DNA from: Littorina saxatilis
Lineage: Eukaryota > Mollusca > Gastropoda > Littorinimorpha > Littorinidae
DNA length: 64,000 nt
Assembly (NCBI RefSeq): GCF_037325665.1
Contig: NC_090261.1
Coordinates: 60,782,992 to 60,846,991 of the forward strand
Reading direction: 5' to 3'
The notes under the pieces were generated by a model. It did not search any database. It was given only the letters and a program-made list of their open reading frames with translations, and was not told the DNA's origin. Positions 30,051-41,920 of this stretch are shown here, piece after piece. A program made the translations under genes and the position numbers. Position 1 is the stretch's first letter; each line of letters starts with the position of its first letter.

Positions 30051-33000
30051 TCACTTAATTCCATCTGTTGACAAAAACAACACAAAATTAGTATGGTTTC
30101 TGTGTGGTTTCAGAAAAAGTAAACATGTTCAGAATACAATGGTATAAACCAACAGTAAATAGCATGTCTATTTTTGACAATTAATACTTGACTGTTAGAC
30201 TTATATTTAGACCATACATTTCCTGAATGTAAATCTCACTAATGAAAGGAAATTAGAAAAATCTATTAACTGTCAACAAGACAATCTGCACAGAACAAAT
30301 TTAAGACATAAGCTGAATAGCGAGAAACAAACCGTGATTTATTGGTTTATAGTGTGAGAAATTGTATGCGAGATAAAAGGAATATATCGTAAAAAAAATA
30401 CTGACCAAATGCGTCATTCATCGTCATATCATCTTCATCCTCTTCATCAGCTGCATCCAGGAGGGGGGAAAAGGCGTACCTGAACAGAAATATTGAAATG
30501 TTGAAAGATGTAATAGCAACAAGCAATTACTAAAAGTTTAACAAAAAATAATTTTTAAAACAAGTCGCGTAAGGCGAAATTACTACATTTAGTCAAGCTG
30601 TCGAACTCACGGAATGAAACTGAACGCACTGTATTTTTTTCACCAAGACAGTACAGCTTCGTCAATCCCCGCGAGAAGGAAATCGCTCACCTCCCACGTG
30701 CAAAACGCAGTGATATGCACACGCCAGAATAGCGCGGTAGCGTATTGTACTAAACATGAACAGGAAAGCGCGCTTTTCTGTATTCGTGTTAACTTTCTGA
30801 ACTTGTTTTGAATACAACCTATCATATCTATATGTCTCGACATGTATTTCTCTCTCTCTCTCGACTGTACACAGAGATAAGAACAGCCTCGCTTTCACCT
30901 AGATCCTGCCTAAAAACAATGTTCAGACCTCATGTTCAGACTCGGCGTAATGATTCCGAAAGGACTACTTTTTAGCGGTCAAGTTCAGTCGTCCGCATAC
31001 TCGAAAGTGAAAAAAAGATGAAACGTTTTGCTACAGTATCGGAGGATGAACTGTCGAAGAAGAAAAAGAATCTCGTGCCAACCACTACGCAGAAGACCAT
31101 CCGAGTTGTCCAGAAGAAGTTCTCAAACACGTCACGTTCCAAATCAAAAGACGACATTCTATTCTCTGACGTCACTATTCTTGGTTTACGGTACCATTCG
31201 GCGGCTTTGCTGCGAGTATGCCATAGTCTTGGTTGGCCGAGACCTTGAGGTGGAATGCGAGTGATTAGGTTTGTTGATTTTGCTCGGAGAAGTGGTCCGG
31301 GTTCAAGCAAGTTTCTTTCTTCTTTGAAAACAAAAACCCTAAGCTCAGTGAATGTCGAGATATATATGTTAATTGGATCTGTGGTCCAAACATGCCCTTT
31401 TGGTCAATCTCGATGGCAGTTTATTCCACTCGCCCTACGGGCTTGTGGAATAAACTTCCATCTCGATTGACCAAAAGCCATGTTTGGATCACAGATCCAA
31501 TTAACGTATAATGTTTTTGGAATCAGGAAACGATAAAGAATAAGATGAAATCATTTTTGGATCGATTTCTTAAATTTTAATCGTAAGACTAATTAATCTA
31601 TTTTCGTTAATTGTGATCACATTTTGAGAGTAAACATGACATATGTATATATTTTTAGATTCAGAATGTCATGAAGAATACGATGCAATCAATTTTAAAT
31701 CTGTTTGCGAAAAATCGATTTTAATGACAACTTTAATGAGCAAACTCATTAATTAATTTGTAAGCCTCCAAGCTGAAATGCAATACCAAAGTCCGGGCGT
31801 CGTCGAAGATTACTTGACCAAAATTTCAACCAATTTGGTTTAAAAATGAGAGCGTGACAGTGCCGCCTCAACTTTCACGAAAAGCCAGATATGACGTCAT
31901 CAAAGACATTTATCACAAAAATGAGAAAAAAACCGTCTGGGGATATCATACCCAGGAACTCCCATGTAAAATTTCATGAAGATCGGTCTAGTAGTTTTCT
32001 CTAAATCGCTCTACACACACACACACACATACACCACACCCTCGTCTCGATTCCCCCCTCTACGTTAAAACATTTAGTCAAAACTTGACTAAATGTAAAA
32101 ACACAAGCTCACAGCAGAAGGTAAGTTCTTTTGCTTTTTTGTGTGTTAAATAGCAACAGTCATAACAGATTTGAGTCGATGCAAGTAGACAAAATCACGC
32201 CCAATGTTCCGATCTGCTTTGATGAATACTGAATTCAAATTCCAAGGGGAATACTTGCATGATATAGAAAACACACACACACACACATTCAAAACCAACT
32301 TCCAGTTGATAATGTTGAATGATTGACCCAAGTGCAGTAGCACTAAGCAGAGAGGACTGACCTATGGTTGTTGACAGTGGGTCTCCACAGCAGCATGATG
32401 ATGAGCACAAGCACCACGAACTGCATGTGCCAGAAAGCCTCGTAAACCCACAGCTGCTTCCAGTCCTGGGGACGTACACACAAACACTTTGACAATGCAA
32501 TAGACGGATTCCCGAAACAACTGTCAAGATTTTATGGGTTGTGGAGTTGCTTCCCTTGCTTTTCCTTGCTTTTTCATAGAAACACTGAGGCAAGCTACGG
32601 GTGACATTGTAGGCTTGCCTCAGTGGTTCTATGGAAACAAGGGAAAGCAACTCTTCCACAAGCCATACAAACTTGACCGACTTATTTCCAAACATCGTCT
32701 ATTCCTTGAGTACAGTTGAGTTATCTACTTCAAGGCATCTAACTGGTATCAGCAACGTTTTACAACTGTGCAAAACTGAAGATGAAAGTCGCTTGTTCAT
32801 TTCAATGCTTGCTATTCTCTCAGGTGCCAGGAGGAGACTGGTTCCAGATAACTTTCACTTACTCCATTACACGTCACATGCCTTTAGAGCGCTTACTTCC
32901 CTTTGATTATCGGATGTGCAAATCTAAGCTGTGTTTCACAGCACCAAAGAGCTCCTGAAGGCTCTCTTGAGTTTGTTTTGTTGAAGAGTCCATTCAGTAC

Positions 33001-34967
33001 ACTCACTATTAGACACAATGCTGTGGTTACACGGCAGAAAGCAATAAAAGCATCAACAACTTTCTTCAAATGCACCTGCTTCAGTGCTACGATTTGCAGA
33101 CATCATACAGTCTACTTCGATTATAACGTCGCCGGATATAACGTCACCACGTTATATTGTCACCCAAACACCGGTCCCGGCTCAATTCCTTCTTTCCAAG
33201 ACTATTTTAACCTCGGATATAACGTCACCGGATATAACGTCACCCAGTTATAACGTCACTCATCCATGTCGGTTATAACGTCATATCAATCCCCAAGTCC
33301 TACAACCTCACGCCGGATGTGCCCCTCACTCTCTCTACTCTACCCTCACCAACCTCTCCTCCCTCTTCGTTTACAGAACCAGCTCTGGTTTTTCCCGCAG
33401 TCTCTGCCCTATCGCAAGTTCATTTCACGGATGTGACATGACGGTTTGGAAAAATGGCGACTGCTGCTAAGGATGCTGCGAAGAGAAAGTCTCTTTCATT
33501 GAAAGAAAAAATTGACATCATCAAAAAGACTGAGGATAATCCTGCCTTGTCCACGACATCTATGGGTGAATCTTTTGGCATCGCCCGGACGACAGTGGGA
33601 TCCGTTCTCAAGAACAAAGAGAAGTTCAAGCAGTTGTTTTTCCAGAGTGAAACTGATGTTTCCAAGAAGCGTGTTCGCTCAGCGAAGTTAGAGGTAAGCC
33701 ACAAATTGTTGCTTGCAATCTGATGGTGGTGGGGGCGGGAGAGAGGGGGGAGGTTGATGATTGCGGTGTCATGAACTAAAATCTATCTCAGTCCGACCAC
33801 CTCATGCCATGTCTTCTGATTGTAAGTCTAAGAACGCGCTGCCAGCTCCATTGTTAGTTTTACATGCAGGTTTTTTTTAATTTTTAAATGATTGTTTTGC
33901 ATTTCATGTAACTACATGTACTGTATCAGGTATGCTTACACGATAGACCTATACGCTACCTATAACATGTACCTTCGAAACTTAGCCTAGAACAGAAGCT
34001 AAGATGGAGCAAAGTTCATGTTTTACACTAGATTTCCAAATGTGCATCGCTAGATCGATCGCTAGATCTGTGCCGCTCTTGTTTCATTTACAATATTTAG
34101 ATCTAGAAATAGAACCCGGCTTCTCCCGGGATAGCATGCAAAGGAATGAATCTCTTCTCTCCCCTCTCCCCCCACCTCCTCTCCCCCCCACCCCCCCCCC
34201 CCCCCTTTCCCGTCCCCCTCCTCTCTTCTTTCTCCATTTAGGCGTACTACTCCCCGTCTTTGTCTTTCTGTCCTGTACGTGCTGGGTGGTGCCATGTCTA
34301 ATGCACCTCTTTATCTCCCCTGGCTCATAAACAGTGCTGAGATATTCTTTGGCCTGCAAAATAAACACTGCATGGACGCGACGGCCTACGCCACAAAACT
34401 CAGTTTACTGAGACTGATTCTGATTTCTGAATTCCAGGATATTGAAAGCGCCCTGCTGGAGTGGTTTTCAAGTTCAAGGGCAGACAACGTCCCCATCAGT
34501 GGCCCGCTTCTAAAGCTTCAAGCCAACAAGATTGCACAGAACCTGGGGCATGATTGGAAATGCAGTGAAGGATGGCTGTCTAGATTTAAACAGCGACATT
34601 CAATTGCCTTCATATCTGTATCACTGCCTTTCATCCGCCCAAAGAACAGCCATTTGCGCCTAAACCAGGGGTGCGTTGCATAGGCAGAGCGCCACAGAAC
34701 GTTTGCGAACGTTTTCTGGGCAACGCATAGTTTTGTTGTGGCGCTCGCGAGCGTTAGCAAGCGCTCGGTACGAGTACCATTGTCCGGGGTCACTGAAGCG
34801 TAACAATTGCGAACGCTCGCCGAGAATGGTCTAGGAAACAGGGTTTTGCGGGGAGCATTCTGGAGCATTCTGTAACGTACCTGAGAGGTGGCACACCAAA
34901 AACTATTGCACTGTACTGAGCTTTCCGGTTGACTCTCTCTCTCTCTCTTTCTTCCTTTCTTTCTCTC

Positions 34968-35053
<86 letters not shown>

Positions 35054-36250
35054 AAACGCGCGCGCGCACAAACACACATAAATACATGTGTGTATTTGCG
35101 TTTTTGTGTGTGCTTGTGTGTGTGTGTGTGTGTATAAGGTTGTGTGTGTGTGTGTGTGAGTGTTTGTGCGCACGCGTGTGTGTGTGGGTGTGTGTGTGCG
35201 TCTGAGTGTGTCTGTGTGTGTGTATGGGTGTATATAAGTGCATGTTTGTGTGTGTGCGCGCGCACGCGCGTGTGTGTTAGTGCGTGTGTGCATTAGTATA
35301 TGTGTGTGTGTTGAGGGTGGTGTGTGTGTGTGTGTGTGTATGTGTTTGTGTGTGCGGTTGGGTATTATGTGTGTGTATATATATGCGTGTGCATGCTAAT
35401 GTGTGTGAGTGAGTGCGCGTGTGCGCATGTGTGTGTGCATACATGTGTGTATATGTGTGTGTGTGTCTGTGTGTGTGTCTGTGTGTATTTGTATGCGCGC
35501 GCACGCGCGTGTGATTGTGCGAGTATGTATGTGTGTGTGTGTGCGTGTGTGTGGTAAGTGTGTGTGTTCGTGTGTGTGTGCGTGTGTGTGTGTTCGTGTG
35601 TGTGTGTTCGTGTGTGTTTGTGTGTGTGTGCGTGTGTGTTTGTGTGTTGTGTGTGTGTGTGTGCGTGTGTGTGTGCGTGTGTGTGCATGTGTGTGTGTGT
35701 GTGCGTTAGTGTATGTGTGAGTGTCTGTGTGCTTGTGCGTGTTTGTGTGTTTGTGTATGTGAGTGTGTGTGTGTGTGTGTGTGCACGTGTGTGTGTGCAT
35801 GTATGCTAATGTGTGTGAGTGAGTGCGCGCGGTGCATGTGTGTGTGTGTGTGTGTATGTGTGTTTGTGTGTGTGCACGTGTTCACGTGTGCATAGTGCTT
35901 TTAGTTATGCGCTATAGAAATCTCCTTAATAAATAAATGTATGTGTGTGCATGCTAATGTGTGAGTGAGTTCGCGCGTGTGCATGTGTGTGTGTGTGTTG
36001 TGATTGTGTGTGTGTGTGTGTGAGTGTGCGTGTGCGTGTGTGCATGTATGTGTGTGCATGTATGTGTGTGCATGTATGTGTGTGCATGCTAATGCGTGTG
36101 AGTGAGTGTGCGCGTGTGCATGCGAGTGTGCATGTGCATACGTGTGTGTGTGTGTGTGTGTGCGTGTATTTGTGTGTGTGTGTGTGTGTGTACAGTATGT
36201 GTGTGTGTGTGTGTATTTGCATTCGCGCGCACGCGCGTTTGATTGTGTGA

Positions 36251-36282
<32 letters not shown>

Positions 36283-36308
36283 TCGTGTGCATGAGTGTTA
36301 GCTTGTTT

Positions 36309-36353
<45 letters not shown>

Positions 36354-36458
36354 GTGAGTGGGTGTGTGTGCGTGGGTGTGTGTGCGTGGGTGTGTGTGCG
36401 TGGGTGTGTGTGCGTGGGTGTGTGTGCGTTAGTGAATATGAGCTCTCTCTCTCTCTGC

Positions 36459-36501
<43 letters not shown>

Positions 36502-37474
36502 CTCTCTCTCTCTCTCTCTCTGCTCTGTGTCTCTGTCTCTCTCTCTCTTTCTCCTCCCCACCACATTCTTATTTCCGTGTAATGAATTGTGTGGGTGTAT
36601 TATTTTGCTTGTGTGTGTTTTGGTAGGAAAATACGCTACTGCATGGCACTGTGTGTCATTTTGTATTTGCTGCAAGATCGCGTTATCTGCTTTTTTCACG
36701 AGATCGGACTCAAGTTTCAAAAGGCTGACGTCCACAAAATGTCAGAGCGAGAAGAATGTGTGAAGATTGTGACACTTGCGGGTTATTGTGATGAGGCATA
36801 AAGAGGGAAAGAGCTCTCTCTGTCTCTCTGTCTCTCTCTCCCTCCCTCCCTCCCTCCCTCCCTCCCTCGGTGCACCCATTGCACCTCGGTTCGACCGTAC
36901 ATTAGGTAACTTTCAATTCCTGTTGTGCAGCGGGTTGAAAGAATATCCTATACCTCGGAGATATACCTTCACTCGGTCGGAGCGACGTCACGTGACATTT
37001 TAGATGGTGGAAGAGAATGCTGTCGCTTATTTTCCTACTGAGGATGAGGGTTTAACATGGATCGGGAACTTACAGGACAACTGCGGCTGTGGTTGCAATT
37101 TTGGATAGTTCTTTCCGTGAATGAGCATCGTTTTAGTCTTAACCGAACTCAGAAGGAAAATAAGCGACAGCATTCTCTTCCACCATATAAAATGTCACGT
37201 GACGTCGCTGAGACCGAGTGAAGGTATATCTCCGAGGTATGGGGTATTCTTTCAACCCGCTGCACAACAGGAATTTATTTTTAACTTCTCTTCTGTCGAA
37301 CCGAGGTGCAATACCTCCTCTCTCTTATCTGTCTCTCTCTATCTGTCTCTCTCTCTCTCTCTCTCACTGCCCTCCCCCACCTTCATATATGCGTGCAATG
37401 CAATGAAGTGTGTGGGTGTATTTGCTTGTTTGCGTGTGCGTATGGCAATGGTTGTGTGTGTGTGTGTGTGTGTT

Positions 37475-37512
<38 letters not shown>

Positions 37513-37847
37513 TGTATGTGTGTGTGTGTGTATGTGTGTGTGCGTGTGTATACGCGCGCGTGTGTGCGGAAGGGCGAGGGGGGGCAAGAGAGAGACAGAT
37601 AGAGAGATCAAGAAAGAAAAAGAAAGGGAGGGAGAGACAGACAGACAAATAGAGAGAGAGATTGAGAGAGACAGAGAGAAAAATAGAGAGAGAGAGAGAA
37701 AGGCAGAGAGATAGACAGACAAATAGAGATAGAGATAGAGAGAGACAGAGAGAGAAATAGAGAGAGAGAGGGACAGGTAGAGAGATCGAGAAAGAGAAAG
37801 AAAGGGAGGGAGAGACAGACAAACGAACAGAGAGAGAAAGACAGAGA

Positions 37848-37928
<81 letters not shown>

Positions 37929-40900
37929 CACGGGCTTTTTACTCCAAAACATTAACCTTTATTGAATGAAATGAAGACCACAACACTTTTCCACGGAATC
38001 GACAAGAAATCTGTCAAATCTGACCACCAAAAAAAAGAGGAAAGGCCCTGCTTCTCCACGTGGGGTACGAAACTCAAACACACACACATATCCTGAGGGC
38101 CAATGCATAGCGTCACCCCTAAAATGTACTCATGGACTGAGCTGTAAGCGATTGGGCTCGTCTACTTTGGTCAGTGCGGGTAGGGATGGCTAATCCAAGT
38201 ACAAACTGATTTTAAAGCGACTGTTCGCATAATCGCCCCCAATATGCATGCATGGACTCGGCCGTCAGCGAAGAGACGGGTCCATTTAGTTGAAAGTAGG
38301 TAGAGAGGGTATAATTGAGTTCGCCGCGGACAGTTCGCCGCGAACATAGCGTTTCCTACAACATGAAAACTTTTTGTTTCTTCGCGAACAAAACGCTTGC
38401 TCTATGCAACGCACCTCAGGTGTCCGCTCACGCCGGGGGCCGTACATTGCAGGGACTGCTGTACCCACATTGAAGGTGACTCTCGAACCGGAAGTAGGAA
38501 AAAAACTCCTCCTTCGCGGAACGGAAGTCCGCCATCGTCGAATGCAACCAAAGAGGAAGCCGATGTACCCTCCGTAAAGTATCTGGAAGTAACCTCCGTC
38601 GCGGCCTCGAGAGAAGCCAAGAGCTTCGACGGAAATCCAGAACATGTCTGAACGCTGGCTAAAGACTGTATAACAGAATAGCCAAGCGAACGGACACGGA
38701 CCTAAGTCACAGTTGCCAGTGGAAGACCAATGAACGGGATGACCGGAAAACCGGAAAACCAGAAACCCGTCCACCCGGAAGCCGTCCTGTCTCAACCCCT
38801 CCCGTAAGAGGGTAAGAATAAGAGGAGGTAACATCCGAAGCCACCAGAACTGAATAGACAGTAGACGCAACACGCAACAGGTGAAGTGACGACTGTCCCG
38901 GCCGAGGCTGAACGCCTGAATGCCCGTAGGCCAGCCGCTGTTCCTCACTCACTGACATCCAAGAGGAAGTGTTAGGAAGAACAGTGTATCCGGACAGAGC
39001 CAGAAACGCAACAGACAAAACCGCACAATGCGGAAGCAAAGGTTGCGTGGACTGAGGCCGGAAGCCCGAACGCCCGTAGGCCAGTCCGCGGTCAACTCCA
39101 GGAAAGAACACACAAGAGCGCCGGAAACAGCTACCGCCCTTGCTCTGACAACGCCAATGCCCGCAACGCGGCAAAGGCGAGGTCAGAACAGTGCCACCGG
39201 CACTGAAAGGAGAGTCGACCCAACACCGTAGTGAAAGGAAGACTGCCCTAACTGCCCGTAGGGCGGATGCTGACCCTCACTCACAGACATCCGAGAAGGA
39301 GTGTCCGGAAGAGGGAAAGCAAATCCGGACTGAGCCAGAAACGCGACGGACGAAACCACACCTTGATGCGTAAACGATAGTCACAATGACTGGGGCCGGA
39401 AGCCCTGATGCCCGGAGGCCAGTCCACAGTCAACTCCAACCACTACCTCTGTGTGTACGTGTGCTGGAGGACCTTTGCTTCTGGGAAAACCCGGAAGCGC
39501 GACTTCCGACGGAAGCCGCCCTTGCTCAGAAACGTCCGCACGCTCGATGGGTACTGGGCGAGACTGAACAGTAAATCAGGTTGTGATCCTGCCAATGAGC
39601 TCCGTCCCAAAAGGGACCGTCCGGTGGCCTCACGAGGGCCGGTGGACAAGCTCAACATACCTTGCATGCCCCCAGAGGAGGCAGAAGAAGAAGCGGAAAG
39701 CCCAACGTCACAGGCGGCCGTCACAGACGGGAACGACAAAGACGCCAAAGAGCGGGCGTCACTCACTGCCGGAGGAAGTACAACACTTGCAGGCGGCGTA
39801 GAGCACTTAAATTCTTCGCGCACCAAGTTGCGAATCTCTGGAACAAGAGAGCTTAACAACGTAGATACAAGAGATACTTGCCCAGACGCCGAAACGGCGG
39901 GAGAGCAAGCAGTAGAAGTAAAGCAAGTATTTGACTGCCCCCCAACCACGTGGTCATCTGGGGCATAAAAAGTAACGGACATAGCGGTTGTACATGCTAA
40001 GTTTGAAACAACAACAATTACCAATGGTCTGGTAGATCAATGACATAAGCCTTGCCATGTTTTATCACTGTCAACCACGCTGACACACAAAAATGGCGGC
40101 CAAACAAAAAGTTACTGGAAAATTTACAAGTCCAAAACGGACGAAAAGTCAGCTACTACAACGAACTTCCTGTCAAACTGACCAATAAAGGAAGAGCTTA
40201 CCAACTAACAAAGCAGAAGGCAAGTAAAGAGGTAATATAAGGTTTACCTAACCAAAAAATCGGCCGTGCCAAGTTAAAGCCGTCAGCCAAGCTGACCAAC
40301 AAAATGGCGGCCAACCAATACATTACTGAAAAAATTTACAAGTCCGAAAAACGGACGAAAAGTCAGCAACTACAGCAACATTCTTGTCAAAATAATGACC
40401 AAAATGGAAAGAGCTCACCAACTAACGAAGCAGAAGGCAAAGAAGACGGGTAAAAGGCCGGTGGGTGTAAACAAACACCAAACAGCACAGCCATGAGAGA
40501 GCCAGATTTTCAACACCTTACTCTTAGGTCTGAAAAAGTCGTATGGGGTTACCACGTGTTGTAGTAGTGGAAGTGACGTCACATACCCCTAATGGGAGGT
40601 AACTCCCCGAGTATATGGTCATTACCATAGCTATTTATAGCTTTTTTGGTTGTTGGGTTGCTTCCCTTTAAAATTGTTTAAGATGGGTAGCGTTTTCAGT
40701 ACCTTAGCATCCAAGACTGAGTCTTTGCTTCATGTGATTCGGAGTAAGAATATGTAATTTAATAAGAAATGAAGAAGAGCTGCAAAGCTCACCTTGATGC
40801 ACTCCTTGAACATGTGTTGAGTCATGAACCAGATGTCACAGGCCAGAGACGCTGCAAATAAAATCATACAAAAGCTGTAAATATTTTTCTTTTAAATCCA

Positions 40901-41889
40901 GCCAGAGCTCAGTGTAAAGAAGACTACATTCAGGAATAAATCAATCAATTACAATGATTACATTCACTTCCGCAAGGAGGAACAGCTGCTCAAATTTCTG
41001 TAATTTACACAGATCTGAACCAGATCATGTAGGCCACAGATGCTGCACTTAAGGGCAGACCGGGTAGGCAAAATGAGTTATTTTTGGTCTCATACACCTT
41101 TTTGGGGTTGTTGCATTTTTCACACCTTTGAACATCCTGGAATGCATTCAATAATCTGCTTTTGTCATTTTAGACATGTATTCATGTAAATAAAACCATT
41201 TTCAAACCGATGTTTTGTTGTTTTTGTCTGTGTTTTATCAAAAAAATCGAAAAAATGGTCAACTTTGGATACTCCGTGCTGGTAAATGTGCGCACATGAC
41301 ATGACCCTTCGCTGTTCAAACTGTGTGGAAATTTCCGTTCTTCAAGATGACGTCATCACCGTTGGGGAATTTCCGTTGACATAGGCACAAAGAGAGAGAA
41401 TCCGTTCCAACCGAAACCCCGGAATTAATATATGCAAATATATGTAGGTCAAAGGCATTTGGCGCAAGCGCAGTAGACAACTTGTCAGTCCCCCGGTGTC
41501 AACAAATCCATGACGTTTTCACCGATTCAGCAGCATTTTTCAAAGTTTTGAGCTGCGGAGAACAACCCTAACATTGGAAATGTTCGGCATAGTGGAAAGA
41601 AATATCAGAGAAAGATGAACCAGCAGCAGCGAACAGTAGAAGGAAGTAACAACACTCCGAAATGATCGTATTTAAGCAGACGACATTCTAAGATTCTTGA
41701 CTCGACGAGGTGGGTTTTGCTTCTTTCTCTTTTCGATCTTGTTTGTTTGACAACGTGATTTATTGCACATTGTTATGTTGTTGTTGTTGTAAGAATGTGT
41801 TAGGGTTTGCAGGTAAATGATAAACAGTTTGTGTCTGAAGTATTTTGCGGGTTTCTTGATCCAATTTACTGACCATGCCGCCGCCGCAT

Positions 41890-41920
<31 letters not shown>

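Larger units (their letters stand above)
30560..32096 (-). mobile_element. HINE-like element, family II (1.5 kb), private to copy B
   Basis: Starts ACAAG, hairpin TCGC-GTAAG-GCGA (30565-30577), then subterminal repeat ACATTTAGTCAAG (30585-30597). It ends CTTGACTAAATGT (32084-32096), itself part of a terminal hairpin, followed by A's. An AC microsatellite precedes the end (about 32012-32030). Copy A has the unoccupied site near 9680. It carries a possible captured exon (31018) and a nested foldback. Confidence 0.7.
34669..38416. mobile_element. PIF/Harbinger-like shell filled with about 3 kb of microsatellite
   Basis: The ends GGGTGCGTTGCATAG and CTATGCAACGCACCT are inverted with one mismatch, and CAG flanks both sides (34666-34668, 38417-38419), the 3-bp duplication typical of PIF/Harbinger. 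No transposase is visible. Most of the interior is simple repeat (34931-37925). A minus-strand AATAAA lies near 37964. Confidence 0.6.

Noticed and set aside
29813-30085. 90-codon minus frame starting MELSEDRGG at the copy B 3' end
   Set aside because: Its ATG overlaps exon 18, but the spliced phase of copy B reads DGIK-stop instead, and no similarity to known proteins is evident.
34903-37952. Many 60-197-codon frames rich in HT, CV or SL repeats
   Set aside because: They arise from CA/TG, CT/GA microsatellites on both strands and are not genes.
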